This document shows positions 26,801-33,464 of a DNA stretch of 38,958 bases, one piece after another (the first letter of the stretch is position 1; each line of letters opens with the position of its first letter). Source of the DNA: a virus. A program made the translations under genes and the position numbers. The stretch lies in IMG/VR virus record IMGVR_UViG_3300033146_001483, positions 1-38,958 of that record; one strand, 5' to 3'. The notes under the pieces were generated by a model. The model was not told where the DNA came from. It saw only the letters and a list, made by a program, of their open reading frames with translations, and did not search any database.

Positions 26801-27503
26801 ATCATATTCTATATCTGATTTTGTACCTTTTCCAGATACATTTGACCCACCCCACTGGCATTGGGTTGGCGGAAAATTAGTAGGTAATTTTGTAATTGTG
26901 AGTGTGATCAATCCAGAGGATTTTACTTGGATTACCCATTCTTTTTACTTTTACAATGGCAAAATGGGTAGACCTTCTGTAGTAATGGGTGTAGATGGAG
27001 ATAGAAATTTACTGGAGGTGCACCAAAGCAATGTGCCATCGAGACTAGATGTATCACTTTACTCACCACTGTACGTGGTAGATAGGGATGCAATGTCGCA
27101 ATCTGCTTATTATATTTATAATGGTGGTGATGTAGTAGGATACCATAATTGGAGCTATTCTGGAATTGCCCCATATGCTGATCTAATAGATGATTTTAGA
27201 TACATGCCATATGCAGCCACAAGTGGAGAATTATCTGAATTAGTGGCAATGTACTCAGTAGAAGGTAACGCCTACTATGCAGACATGCTTACTTTTAGTG
27301 AAGTAAGTGGTATAATTCTCTATAGTGGTATTCAAATGTTGGAGACAACTAATTATATGCCGCCAGATCAAACAATATTTGCATCAGTAAGTGGCGGTGC
27401 TGGTTTTTATCAAAAAGATGTAAACTCTAGTGTATTTGAATCAAGAACCGATGCCTTGCCTAGTTCACCAATAACTATCATCCGAGTGGATGATAGGCTT
27501 TAA
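23838..27503 (+). CDS. Hub-like tail protein with beta-propeller-like extension
   Basis: 1221 aa. Residues 1-310 repeat the hub pattern of the preceding gene (HRGEYFISSIQDN, KKLVDTFIEESYTFEDTLEYTGTWINKFLHDAGV, MLRNRAVVMGGYDP, HNVRIGDVVAV), so the two are probably paralogues. From about 325 the sequence changes to short strands with DYVYIGTDGDGVWRKH, GVMTCVTSNGDVYKRF and GKIYIACDTNY. These match repeated blades of a propeller, followed by further tyrosine- and glycine-rich strands to the end. It is likely a tail-tip adhesin or receptor-contacting protein. A stretch of high aspartate/glycine around 830-900 may bind calcium. Confidence 0.7.
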   Translation: MDVRIIHNGSNITKQVVSYETNHKLCNSTGQLTLTVEPTTASAMNTWDTVNVYESYHRGEYFISSIQDNIPDGKAIITCQDASKKLVDTFIEESYTFEDTLEYTGTWINKFLHDAGVTGNAGTGQLMSNYSELGLKSVMAQVTELLQMSGWYMYFSDSNTAVIGKISKDFSNYDFLFDETELLNVVISKNDKMLRNRAVVMGGYDPFLGTTVIADGRTHTPWNYDHGDLRTAVVSNSNIPNMKSAKKIATDMINEFAHLTVEKHLVVAGLHNVRIGDVVAVNSKAYRGAGIVTTVGTSVSREGAVTNIILDERCPRLFAFFDFGDYVYIGTDGDGVWRKHIFYTHTWEDFSSGLIDKHITDLHIANGVMTCVTSNGDVYKRFPDSSSWSKIVLPSMETWLESESGGWGSGYIPGSEIKARASVVDRQTGKIYIACDTNYNDNEPFYEDNFKPWPSGESPSDGIYEFNGISPEDGDRAWVYTEGGDSTPMVYRDSYDLRAWDMETSSNGIKFASLTTLMKNDYDFGFYNSRGGFYDSQHTESFDSMPTTVSGSPSHINMNTYGFLSAYDEIDKDGNLGSGTCALYSNVNYISAHKVYSYSGSEYNSIVGVVTTLNLTFSNSYEVIATSQKVTGYDDHYNIYTVELPIHDGSSNKDTIKIRRYTIDIGAGTASTGSIVMSHVSNKVGGFAFVGRIAVVEGEIAVLYYDVDESGGDDIVVYSLDGDHCTTDCSEIRTKTDWLGNVTEYYCWNMNGDTARLGIMTYDTRTGYQYITEKALSFGDNFIDSTFGQNGSKIEGIFAYTSMDEYSIDLDDSFDQNDVYNVTIGGISINLLIMDRHGGEKVKEYSSFTKNYPYNWMSPYYALTVVQPSKDTFSVSIVNEDADEEAIYVYGTGSSVFHDEIKSTVISAYNLQNFECITQVNDHGVKTQNMYYPNTLVTSGKIVFNGEYDFVDFLNANDINEDGFFTNSTYVIAKDTNGTYGVGKLSGISYSISDFVPFPDTFDPPHWHWVGGKLVGNFVIVSVINPEDFTWITHSFYFYNGKMGRPSVVMGVDGDRNLLEVHQSNVPSRLDVSLYSPLYVVDRDAMSQSAYYIYNGGDVVGYHNWSYSGIAPYADLIDDFRYMPYAATSGELSELVAMYSVEGNAYYADMLTFSEVSGIILYSGIQMLETTNYMPPDQTIFASVSGGAGFYQKDVNSSVFESRTDALPSSPITIIRVDDRL

Positions 27504-27513
27504 GGAGTAATAA

Positions 27514-30384
27514 ATGCAGTACACGGGAAATAATTTTGAAGCTTTAATATTAACATCCTATGAAAGAGCTGATCTTGCATTTAAAGCTAGACCTCTTCAG
27601 TTGGGTGGGTACGCTGGTAATAACGGAGGTGTAGGTGGACCTCCAGGGGGGTTTATTGGTTATTTACCACAAGGGCGAGTAGCATATGATCAGACAGAAG
27701 CAGAGATTTGGGCCACATCTGGAATATCATTGGTAGATAATTTAAATAGAATAAGATATAGAATTTCACAAATAGAGGGTAGTGGTGTTGGTAATATTTC
27801 TTTAGATGATCTTACCGATGTTGTAATTACATCCCCAGCTAGTGGGCAAGCTCTTGTATATAACGGTGCTGAGTGGTTACCTACAAATATGTCAGGGGGA
27901 ACAGGAACTCCTGGAGGTAGTAATACCCAAATTCAATATAATAACAATGGATTATTTGCTGGAGACTCTGGTTTAACTTATGTAGCAGCGAGTGGTATAC
28001 TTACTGTTGGTCAACCACTTCCATTCTCAATGGGCAAGAACAAAGCAGTTCTTACTGGTAATTCCACTGGTACAGGTGCGTATATAGTTATGAACGCATC
28101 AGATACTACTGATTATGGTCCTTATTTTTTGTTTCATAGGACTAGAGGTGATTGGTCGTCACAAACTGGAGTATTAGATGGGGACACTTTGGGTAGACTT
28201 AGGTATTACGGAAGAGATGATACATCGGACACTCCAAGAAGAGGTGCAACGTTAAGGGTAAAAACAGTAGGTGATTACACATCATCAAATAGAGGAGCTA
28301 AGTATGAATTTTGGGCTGTTCCTTCTGGAAATACATCAGAAGAGCTTATAGCTACTATTTGGAGCGGTGGAATAGATGTAACAACTAGCAAAGAGTTTAC
28401 AATAGATGGTGTACCACATAGGACAAGTGATGGGTCAGATCATAGTTTTATAAATCAAGATGTTTCAGTAGGAACTAGTCCAGAGTTTGATGGTGAAAAT
28501 TTTACTGGTATACCTGCATCAGGTGTTGAAATCAGTAACCTCAATATTCCAACTCCCAAAACAGTGCATGACTACCTAAGTACAGTTCAATCCAGTGGTC
28601 ACTACATTGGTGGGGATTTTACTGATAACGCTGATGGTAGCATAACAGTTGCCGCAGGTGTTGGAGCCATTAGGGCTATTAATTCTTTGGGGAGTGATAT
28701 TTTTAGTTTTCAATGGACAGAAGATACAAATGTATCTCTCGTAGATAATTCAACTAACTATATTTATGTAGAGTATAATTTAGGAAATCCTATTGTTGTG
28801 TCAAGTACTACCAGACCAACAGATATACGAACTAATGTTCTTCTTGGTAAGGTTTATCGGGAAGGAACGGAATTACATTTATTTAAAGCAGGCATGTACA
28901 TTCCAGAGATAGCAGGGAATGTGCTAACGAGGTTTGTTTCTCAGTTTGGGGAAGCCACCAGGACAAGTGGAGGTATTATTTCTGAAACTGGTACTAGAAA
29001 TCTAGCAGCAACTGGTGCTTTGCTTTGGGGTGGTTTAACAAAGAAAACAACAATTGGATACGATACAAGTGTGAGTGGTACTTTCGAGTATTATTATTAT
29101 GACGGTACAGATTGGGTTAAGAATGATGAAACTCAAATAGACAACTTACAGTATAACGATATAACGTCTGGATTAGAAACATTGTCGTGGAATAGATACG
29201 GTGTTCATTGGGTGTATTTAGACATAGATGGGCACATGCTTGTTGTATATGGACAAGATAGCTATAGATTATCAGAAGCGGAAGAAGTGCAACCTCCTGA
29301 TGATTTACCTTCACACATTACAGAGTTCGCATTCTTAGCTGCTAAAGTAATTATTAAAAAAGATGATGCTGCGTTTACTGAAATACAAAGTGCGTATGAT
29401 ATAGCCTTTACAAGTTCGGTGTCTAGTGAACATAATGAATTGGCAGGATTACAGGGTGGCACTGCAGATGAATATTATCATTTGACAAGTGACGAAGTTA
29501 CTGATTTAGCTAATAATACAGCCAAAGAGACTAATGCAACACATACTGGGGAGGTTACAGGAAGTGAAGAACTAACAATAACTGATAATGTAGTTGATGA
29601 GGCAAATTTAAAAATGGATACGTCTCCCACAGATGGCTATGTTTTAACTGCTAACTCTGGGGAGAGCGGTGGTATGAAGTGGGTACTGCCCGTAACAGGA
29701 ATAGAAAATGATGAGGCTACTCTCCAAGATCGTATGTTTGCTGGCAGAAGTTTTGACGATGGTTTTGATTATGATACTTTACCAAGTACATATCATTGGG
29801 CAGGTTCGCCATTTATCTCATTATCAGCAGGAACTGGAGCAAATACATATAGTTTGACTACTTATAATTCATCATTTTGGTATGATATAAGAAGTGGCAA
29901 TCGCTCATTTCTTTACAGAAGTGGATCACCATCTGCAGGTGGATCTAGTAATGGTGGCTTAGTTTGGGCTGGTGGGTTAGGATCTACAAGTGTTGATGGA
30001 TTTACAGGAATACGGCTTGATGATGGAACTGATAATAATTATGTGGAAAGTGGGTTAACTCAATTATCTGGGGGTAACTGGGCTTGGCAAATTCGCCACA
30101 GATCGGGAGGAGGCACTGTGACGAAAGTAACATCTACTGATAATGTGAATGTGCCTTTCGTTTTTAATCACTTATTTTGGATAGTGGGAACAAAATGGAG
30201 TAGCTGGACCGTATATAACTATATTGCAGTACCTTGGTCAAGTCCTGCAATTTTACAAATGAAAAAAGTTAGTGCTGGTGCTAATTTTACGTTTACTCCA
30301 TCAAGATATGGAATTGTAATAGACACTGGTGGTGGAAGTAATCTTAATATTGGTACTATAGATCATTGGGGAGAGGATGCATAA
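27514..30384 (+). CDS. Tail fibre / receptor-binding protein
   Basis: 956 aa, AAGGAG before the ATG. The N-terminus MQYTGNNFEALILTSYERAD may attach to the tail tip, followed by a glycine-proline stretch (GGVGGPPGGF). SLDDLTDVVITSPASGQALV near 96-115 and GGSNTQIQYNNNGLFAGDSG near 133-152 are segments common in phage fibre shafts, where short DL.DV/N.ALVYN repeats recur. The C-terminal 220 residues (from about 735) are rich in S, G, W and N and look like a globular receptor-binding head. The next gene is a fibre-assembly-like chaperone. Confidence 0.82.
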   Translation: MQYTGNNFEALILTSYERADLAFKARPLQLGGYAGNNGGVGGPPGGFIGYLPQGRVAYDQTEAEIWATSGISLVDNLNRIRYRISQIEGSGVGNISLDDLTDVVITSPASGQALVYNGAEWLPTNMSGGTGTPGGSNTQIQYNNNGLFAGDSGLTYVAASGILTVGQPLPFSMGKNKAVLTGNSTGTGAYIVMNASDTTDYGPYFLFHRTRGDWSSQTGVLDGDTLGRLRYYGRDDTSDTPRRGATLRVKTVGDYTSSNRGAKYEFWAVPSGNTSEELIATIWSGGIDVTTSKEFTIDGVPHRTSDGSDHSFINQDVSVGTSPEFDGENFTGIPASGVEISNLNIPTPKTVHDYLSTVQSSGHYIGGDFTDNADGSITVAAGVGAIRAINSLGSDIFSFQWTEDTNVSLVDNSTNYIYVEYNLGNPIVVSSTTRPTDIRTNVLLGKVYREGTELHLFKAGMYIPEIAGNVLTRFVSQFGEATRTSGGIISETGTRNLAATGALLWGGLTKKTTIGYDTSVSGTFEYYYYDGTDWVKNDETQIDNLQYNDITSGLETLSWNRYGVHWVYLDIDGHMLVVYGQDSYRLSEAEEVQPPDDLPSHITEFAFLAAKVIIKKDDAAFTEIQSAYDIAFTSSVSSEHNELAGLQGGTADEYYHLTSDEVTDLANNTAKETNATHTGEVTGSEELTITDNVVDEANLKMDTSPTDGYVLTANSGESGGMKWVLPVTGIENDEATLQDRMFAGRSFDDGFDYDTLPSTYHWAGSPFISLSAGTGANTYSLTTYNSSFWYDIRSGNRSFLYRSGSPSAGGSSNGGLVWAGGLGSTSVDGFTGIRLDDGTDNNYVESGLTQLSGGNWAWQIRHRSGGGTVTKVTSTDNVNVPFVFNHLFWIVGTKWSSWTVYNYIAVPWSSPAILQMKKVSAGANFTFTPSRYGIVIDTGGGSNLNIGTIDHWGEDA

Positions 30385-30671
30385 TGGTAACAGTCAATAC
30401 AAACAATTTAGATATAATTTTTAATAATATGTGTGTAACAGACATGCAAGGAAATGTAATTAGCTGTCCAACTGACGTAGATAAATGGAAATATATACGA
30501 GATGTTAGAGATAAGTTACTTAGCGACACTGATTGGGTAGTAGTAAAGGCACAGGAGGAGGGAACAAGCATACCTAAGAAGTATAAAAAGTATCGTAAAT
30601 ATCTGAGGGAGATTCCTCAAAAATTCCAATCTCCAGTGGATGTAATTTTTCCAAGCATAGATGAAATATAA
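30384..30671 (+). CDS. Tail (fibre) assembly chaperone-like protein
   Basis: 95 aa from ATG 30384, with GGGGAGAGG upstream and a TAATG overlap with the fibre gene. Residues 41-82 (VRDKLLSDTDWVVVKAQEEG...YRKYLREIPQKF) match the short 'RD.LL..TDW...YR..LR.IP' motif of phage tail assembly chaperone domains that often follow a fibre gene. It probably helps fold or attach the upstream fibre. A TTG at 30366 is an unlikely alternative start. Confidence 0.75.
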   Translation: MVTVNTNNLDIIFNNMCVTDMQGNVISCPTDVDKWKYIRDVRDKLLSDTDWVVVKAQEEGTSIPKKYKKYRKYLREIPQKFQSPVDVIFPSIDEI

Positions 30672-30683
30672 AGGTGAATAAGT

Positions 30684-31493
30684 ATGATAGATCGATTTAT
30701 AACAGTAAAACAATCTCCAATGTTAGACGAAGCATTGAACAAATTATTTGACATACCTAAGGGGGTGGTATTATCTTTTTTAGACTCTATGGTAATCGGC
30801 AATGACGAGTTTATAAGAACAGAGTATAATAATACAACGGGTTGGGTATTAGCTATTAATACTGATCCATATGTGAATACTAACAAAAACAATATTGTGT
30901 ATTTAGATGATATTAGAACAAAAGATGTTAGTGATCCAGAGCAATTTGTGATTTGGCAAAATACTGCTGGAAATGATATACGTTGTGTGAATCAATGTGG
31001 AGAAATATGTTGTTCAGAAATTCTGGGTCAGTCATTATCTACGACTTTGGTTAGATGGAGAGATAATGGGTCATTATATGCTTATGCTTTTAATGGCGGT
31101 AAGGATAAAGGTACAGGTACATCTCAATTACAAGAGATATTAGAAATACATGGGGTTGAATCTAAATTATTAGATGAGTATTTCAATAAAGTGCATACTT
31201 TGTACAGATATTCAGAAGCACTGAAAAATAACGATATAATCTTTGGAGTGAGCATTAACCATTTTTCTGGAAAGTTGACAGTGAAGAAAGATGTATCTCA
31301 TTGGGTAATACTGAGAAATATAGTAGTAAATGGTAGTAATGGGTTGGTAACATTTTATAATCCGTTTAATAACGAAGATCAACAGGCGAGTTGGAATTTT
31401 CTCACGCTGTCAGCTCAAGCGTTTAGTAATGGAACATTTACTGGCATTGTAGTTAAGAAATTGATTGATGTTGTAAATGAAAATGGAAGGTAG
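30684..31493 (+). CDS. C39-type papain-like cysteine peptidase
   Basis: 269 aa. Residues about 20-80 are beta-rich. Residues 95-230 carry a papain-like triad: NQCGEICCSE (Gln104, Cys105), SHWVILRNIVV (His206) and FYNPFNN (Asn226), spaced as in C39-like peptidases. C39-like domains cleave Gly-Gly or other peptides in export proteins, and some phages use similar NlpC/CHAP-like cysteine peptidases to open the cell wall. It follows the tail genes and precedes small membrane proteins, so a lysin-like or tail-associated cell-wall peptidase is likely. There is no signal peptide. It is distinct from CHAP by the QCG motif order and by length. Confidence 0.68.
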   Translation: MIDRFITVKQSPMLDEALNKLFDIPKGVVLSFLDSMVIGNDEFIRTEYNNTTGWVLAINTDPYVNTNKNNIVYLDDIRTKDVSDPEQFVIWQNTAGNDIRCVNQCGEICCSEILGQSLSTTLVRWRDNGSLYAYAFNGGKDKGTGTSQLQEILEIHGVESKLLDEYFNKVHTLYRYSEALKNNDIIFGVSINHFSGKLTVKKDVSHWVILRNIVVNGSNGLVTFYNPFNNEDQQASWNFLTLSAQAFSNGTFTGIVVKKLIDVVNENGR

Positions 31494-31494
31494 G

Positions 31495-31548
31495 ATGATT
31501 GTGTTATCACATAAAGACATATTAATTAACTGGGAAATTATATCATGA
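31495..31548 (+). CDS. 17-codon leader peptide coupled to the membrane protein gene
   Basis: MIVLSHKDILINWEIIS, with GGAAGGTAGG directly before the ATG and a TGA that overlaps the next ATG as ATGA (31545-31548). The gene below has no good ribosome binding site of its own, so translation through this short frame probably supplies the ribosome. It could control the timing of the holin-like protein. It may be only a device, with no function for the peptide itself. Confidence 0.5.
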   Translation: MIVLSHKDILINWEIIS

Positions 31549-31940
31549 GTGCTAAAGAATTTTTAAATCACAAGTATGCAATCAACAAATTTGTGACAGT
31601 TGCCGATGCTATCTTTATTATGATATTTGTTGTTTTATTTATTTTTGGAAGATTTGATAAAAAAACATTAGAGGTAGGTGCAATATTTTTAGCAGTTATG
31701 GCAATGGTAATACAAACGTATACTTTTTATATAGTACCGAAAGAAAAGTTAGCTGACCGCATTATATATGTTGGCTGGCAGTTATTATTCTTATCGCATT
31801 TTATTTTATTCAACATGGTGGCTATTAGTAACTATGTTGCAGACATGTCAAATTGGTCTGCAATGTTACGACTTCATTTTGCAATTACGTTTGCTTTAAA
31901 GGAGAGGTCAGCATTAGCACGACATATATACGAATGGTAG
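31545..31940 (+). CDS. Small membrane protein, holin-like
   Basis: 131 aa with three or four hydrophobic stretches: VTVADAIFIMIFVVLFIFG, VGAIFLAVMAMVIQTYTFYIV, IIYVGWQLLFLSHFILFNMV and a weaker one near the end. Charged residues flank them (KKTLE, KEKLADR, ERSALARH). Position after a cell-wall-type peptidase and before two other small membrane proteins fits a holin or lysis regulator, but length is above that of most class II holins and no family motif is seen. It starts inside the ATGA overlap with the 17-codon leader. Confidence 0.6.
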   Translation: MSAKEFLNHKYAINKFVTVADAIFIMIFVVLFIFGRFDKKTLEVGAIFLAVMAMVIQTYTFYIVPKEKLADRIIYVGWQLLFLSHFILFNMVAISNYVADMSNWSAMLRLHFAITFALKERSALARHIYEW

Positions 31941-32234
31941 GTGAGGATGCTTGACATAGTATCAGAACGAGCTTTTGGCATATTGGGTATAATAGGCATT
32001 GTACTATCTCTTTACGTAGAGTATGGTAAAATAAAAAAAATGTCAGTTGACTCAGAACAGGCGGCAAAAAAATTAATCTCAGAAAGTGCATCGGCAATAA
32101 CTGAGTCCGCCCTAAGTCTTGTAACTCCATTAATGGAGAGAAATAAACATCTTGAAGACCGAGTGCATAGTTTGGAAGAACGTGTACATAGCCTTGAAGC
32201 TGAATTAAAGAAATGTATAGGAGAATTAAAATAA
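31941..32234 (+). CDS. Membrane-anchored coiled-coil protein
   Basis: 97 aa, GTG start directly after the previous stop, or ATG 31947. One transmembrane helix (GILGIIGIVLSLYVEYG) is followed by a strong coiled coil; VHSLEERVHSLEAELKKC carries a two-copy heptad that is also visible as a repeat in the DNA near 32160-32200. Phage lysis modules often hold membrane-anchored coiled coils that act as antiholin or spanin-like partners, and this one lies between two membrane proteins. No lipobox is seen. The exact role is unknown. Confidence 0.6.
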   Translation: MRMLDIVSERAFGILGIIGIVLSLYVEYGKIKKMSVDSEQAAKKLISESASAITESALSLVTPLMERNKHLEDRVHSLEERVHSLEAELKKCIGELK

Positions 32235-32527
32235 TGAATTATTTGTTATCAGTACTAACTTGGCAGACTGTTGGTCTAGCAACCATAGTTTTGGTTGTAG
32301 CTGAATTTTTGTCTAAAACCAGGTTTGTGAAAAATGGTGATTACAAACGTGCAGTAGTACTAGCATTATCTTTATTGCTATCTGGAATGAACCCTGAATC
32401 ACCAGAAACAATTGCACTATCGACAGCCGTGCTATCATTAGCCACTGCGGCTCATGAATTGATTGAGTTTTTATATGAAAAATATACAGATTATATAGAG
32501 AAGATGGAAGCATTACCCACAGAATAG
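32234..32527 (+). CDS. Small membrane protein, holin-like
   Basis: 97 aa from ATG 32234, with AGGAG upstream; the earlier ATG at 32213 would put that site inside the gene. It has two hydrophobic helices (WQTVGLATIVLVVAEFL and AVVLALSLLLSG) and a third, mildly hydrophobic stretch (IALSTAVLSLATAAHEL), with a short charged C-terminus. This is the size and layout of class II/III holins. It lies last in the lysis block, 20 bases before a terminator. Confidence 0.65.
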   Translation: MNYLLSVLTWQTVGLATIVLVVAEFLSKTRFVKNGDYKRAVVLALSLLLSGMNPESPETIALSTAVLSLATAAHELIEFLYEKYTDYIEKMEALPTE

Positions 32528-32545
32528 CGAAACTAAGGCAATTAT

Positions 32546-32576
32546 AGGGTATTTGCATAGTGTGGATACCCTTTTT
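32546..32576 (+). terminator. Rho-independent terminator closing the late region
   Basis: AGGGTAT at 32546-32552 pairs with ATACCCT at 32666-equivalent positions 32566-32572 (seven pairs), followed by five T residues. It sits between the lysis genes and the promoters of the RNA island. Confidence 0.8.
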
Positions 32577-32591
32577 GCTTCCAAGCTGCTA

Positions 32592-32620
32592 TTGACAATT
32601 TACCGCATCTGTGATAAACT
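32592..32620 (+). promoter_or_regulatory. Sigma-70-type promoter 1 of the tRNA island
   Basis: TTGACA (32592-32597), 17-base spacer, TAAACT (32615-32620). The -35 is a full consensus match; the -10 matches at four of six. It points toward the RNA genes. Confidence 0.8.
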
Positions 32621-32649
32621 TTACCCACATTAGAATTTAGTTTGAAATT

Positions 32650-32665
32650 GGCAAAAAAAATTGCC
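32650..32665. promoter_or_regulatory. Inverted repeat between the two tRNA promoters (possible operator)
   Basis: GGCAA at 32650-32654 and TTGCC at 32661-32665 flank a run of A residues, two bases upstream of the second -35 box. There is no T run after it, so it is not a good terminator. It may bind a regulator or be a short structured leader of the first transcript. Confidence 0.4.
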
Positions 32666-32667
32666 TC

Positions 32668-32696
32668 TTGACAAATTTGAAAATATGTGGTAAAAT
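32668..32696 (+). promoter_or_regulatory. Sigma-70-type promoter 2 of the tRNA island
   Basis: TTGACA (32668-32673), 17-base spacer, TAAAAT (32691-32696; five of six). Transcription would begin near 32703, just before the first tRNA at 32720. Together with promoter 1 this gives a strong tandem promoter. Confidence 0.88.
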
Positions 32697-32719
32697 ACCT
32701 TCATAGTTGAGAAAGATAT

Positions 32720-32792
32720 AGCGGAGTGACGCAGTGGTTAGCGTGTCAGCCTCATAAGCTGAAAGTCGGGAGTTCAAATCTCTCCTCCGCTA
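32720..32792 (+). tRNA. tRNA-Met(CAT)
   Basis: Full cloverleaf: acceptor AGCGGAG/CTCCGCT, D stem ACGC/GCGT, anticodon stem TCAGC/GCTGA with loop CTCATAA (anticodon 32753-32755), T arm GGGAG TTCAAAT CTCTC, discriminator A, no encoded CCA. The first pair is A-U and the three G-C pairs of initiators are absent, so it is an elongator type, or a lysidine-modified tRNA-Ile2. A separate tRNA-Ile(TAT) in the array favours Met. Confidence 0.93.
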
Positions 32793-32819
32793 CTTAGAAG
32801 GAATAGAAAGTAAGTATGC

Positions 32820-32896
32820 AGGCATGTAGCTCAGTTGGTCAGAGCATTCCTCTGATACGGGAAAGGTCAATGGTTCGAGTCCATTTATGCCTACCA
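32820..32896 (+). tRNA. tRNA-Ile(GAT)
   Basis: Acceptor AGGCATG/TATGCCT, D stem GCTC/GAGC, anticodon stem TTCCT/GGGAA with loop CTGATAC (anticodon 32854-32856), T arm AATGG TTCGAGT CCATT, discriminator A, then an encoded CCA (32894-32896). It is the only tRNA in the array that encodes CCA, which hints that it was acquired separately. Confidence 0.93.
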
Positions 32897-32912
32897 TCAG
32901 CACAGTGAAGTT

Positions 32913-32985
32913 AGTCCTTTAGTGAAACTGGTTATCACGCAGGTCTTTGAAATCTGAATTCGTAGTTCAAATCTACGAGGGACTG
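32913..32985 (+). tRNA. tRNA-Gln(TTG)
   Basis: Acceptor AGTCCTT/AGGGACT with one G-U pair, D stem GTGA/TCAC, anticodon stem CAGGT/ATCTG with loop CTTTGAA (anticodon 32947-32949), T arm CGTAG TTCAAAT CTACG. The discriminator G is normal for Gln. Confidence 0.94.
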
Positions 32986-32988
32986 CAA

Positions 32989-33063
32989 CAGGGTGTGGGA
33001 AAGTCTGGTTAATCCGCTTGCCTTGGACGCAAGAGAACGGTGGTTCAAATCCACTCACCCTGA
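32989..33063 (+). tRNA. tRNA-Pro(TGG)
   Basis: Acceptor CAGGGTG/CACCCTG, D stem of three pairs GGA/TCC, anticodon stem CTTGC/GCAAG with loop CTTGGAC (anticodon 33024-33026), T arm GGTGG TTCAAAT CCACT, discriminator A. It starts only three bases after the tRNA-Gln. Confidence 0.92.
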
Positions 33064-33067
33064 CTAT

Positions 33068-33153
33068 GGAGGTGTAGATGTTTATGGAGGACGCCCTGAC
33101 TGTAAATCAGGTTACCAAAAGGTACAGCGTAAGTTCGATTCCTGTCACTTTCA
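33068..33153 (+). tRNA. tRNA-Tyr(GTA)
   Basis: Acceptor GGAGGTG/CACTTTC (G-U pairs), anticodon stem CCTGA/TCAGG with loop CTGTAAA (anticodon 33102-33104), and a long variable arm (TTACC...GGTA) as required for Tyr. The T stem is imperfect, with one A-C mismatch (GTAAG TTCGATT CCTGT). Discriminator A, 86 nt. Confidence 0.88.
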
Positions 33154-33157
33154 CTAA

Positions 33158-33231
33158 GCACTCATAACTCAACTGGTTAGAGTAGCGGTCTTATATACCG
33201 TTAGTTGAAGGTTCGAGTCCTTCTGAGTGTA
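33158..33231 (+). tRNA. tRNA-Ile(TAT)
   Basis: Acceptor GCACTCA/TGAGTGT, D stem ACTC/GAGT, anticodon stem GCGGT/ACCGT with loop CTTATAT (anticodon 33192-33194), T arm GAAGG TTCGAGT CCTTC, discriminator A. The UAU anticodon reads AUA directly; most bacteria instead use a lysidine-modified CAU tRNA for AUA. Confidence 0.9.
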
Positions 33232-33243
33232 TCTCATTACTAA

Positions 33244-33316
33244 GCACCAATAGCTCAATGGTTAGAGCAACTGTCTCTTAAACAGTAGGTTGGAGGTTCA
33301 AGTCCTCTTTGGTGCA
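33244..33316 (+). tRNA. tRNA-Lys(CTT)
   Basis: Acceptor GCACCAA/TTGGTGC, D stem GCTC/GAGC, anticodon stem ACTGT/ACAGT with loop CTCTTAA (anticodon 33317-region start; bases 33277-33279), T arm GGAGG TTCAAGT CCTCT, discriminator A. It reads AAG and is one of two Lys tRNAs in the island. Confidence 0.93.
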
Positions 33317-33317
33317 C

Positions 33318-33458
33318 TATAATTAATATGTCACAGTGCAGTCGTATTGAAGACGTTCAATTATGTTGGGATTCAGAGTTACAAAATAATGAGGGCACAT
33401 CCTAAGCTAGGTTACAGCGAAAAGAAGTAACACAACCTCTGTGTTGTATTAATTATAA
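33318..33458 (+). ncRNA. Unassigned structured RNA element between tRNA-Lys and tmRNA
   Basis: The segment is closed by an 11-bp perfect inverted repeat (33318-33328 with 33448-33458), which could extend with one mismatch and G-U pairs to about 19 pairs. Inside are hairpins ATTGAA-GACG-TTCAAT (33346-33361), CCTA/TAGG (33401-33411), GTTAC/GTAAC (33411-33432) and AACACA/TGTGTT (near 33430-33446). There is no cloverleaf, no convincing reading frame and no T run. It lies on the same predicted transcript as the tRNAs and may be an independent RNA or a processing spacer. Confidence 0.5.
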
Positions 33459-33464
33459 AACAAG

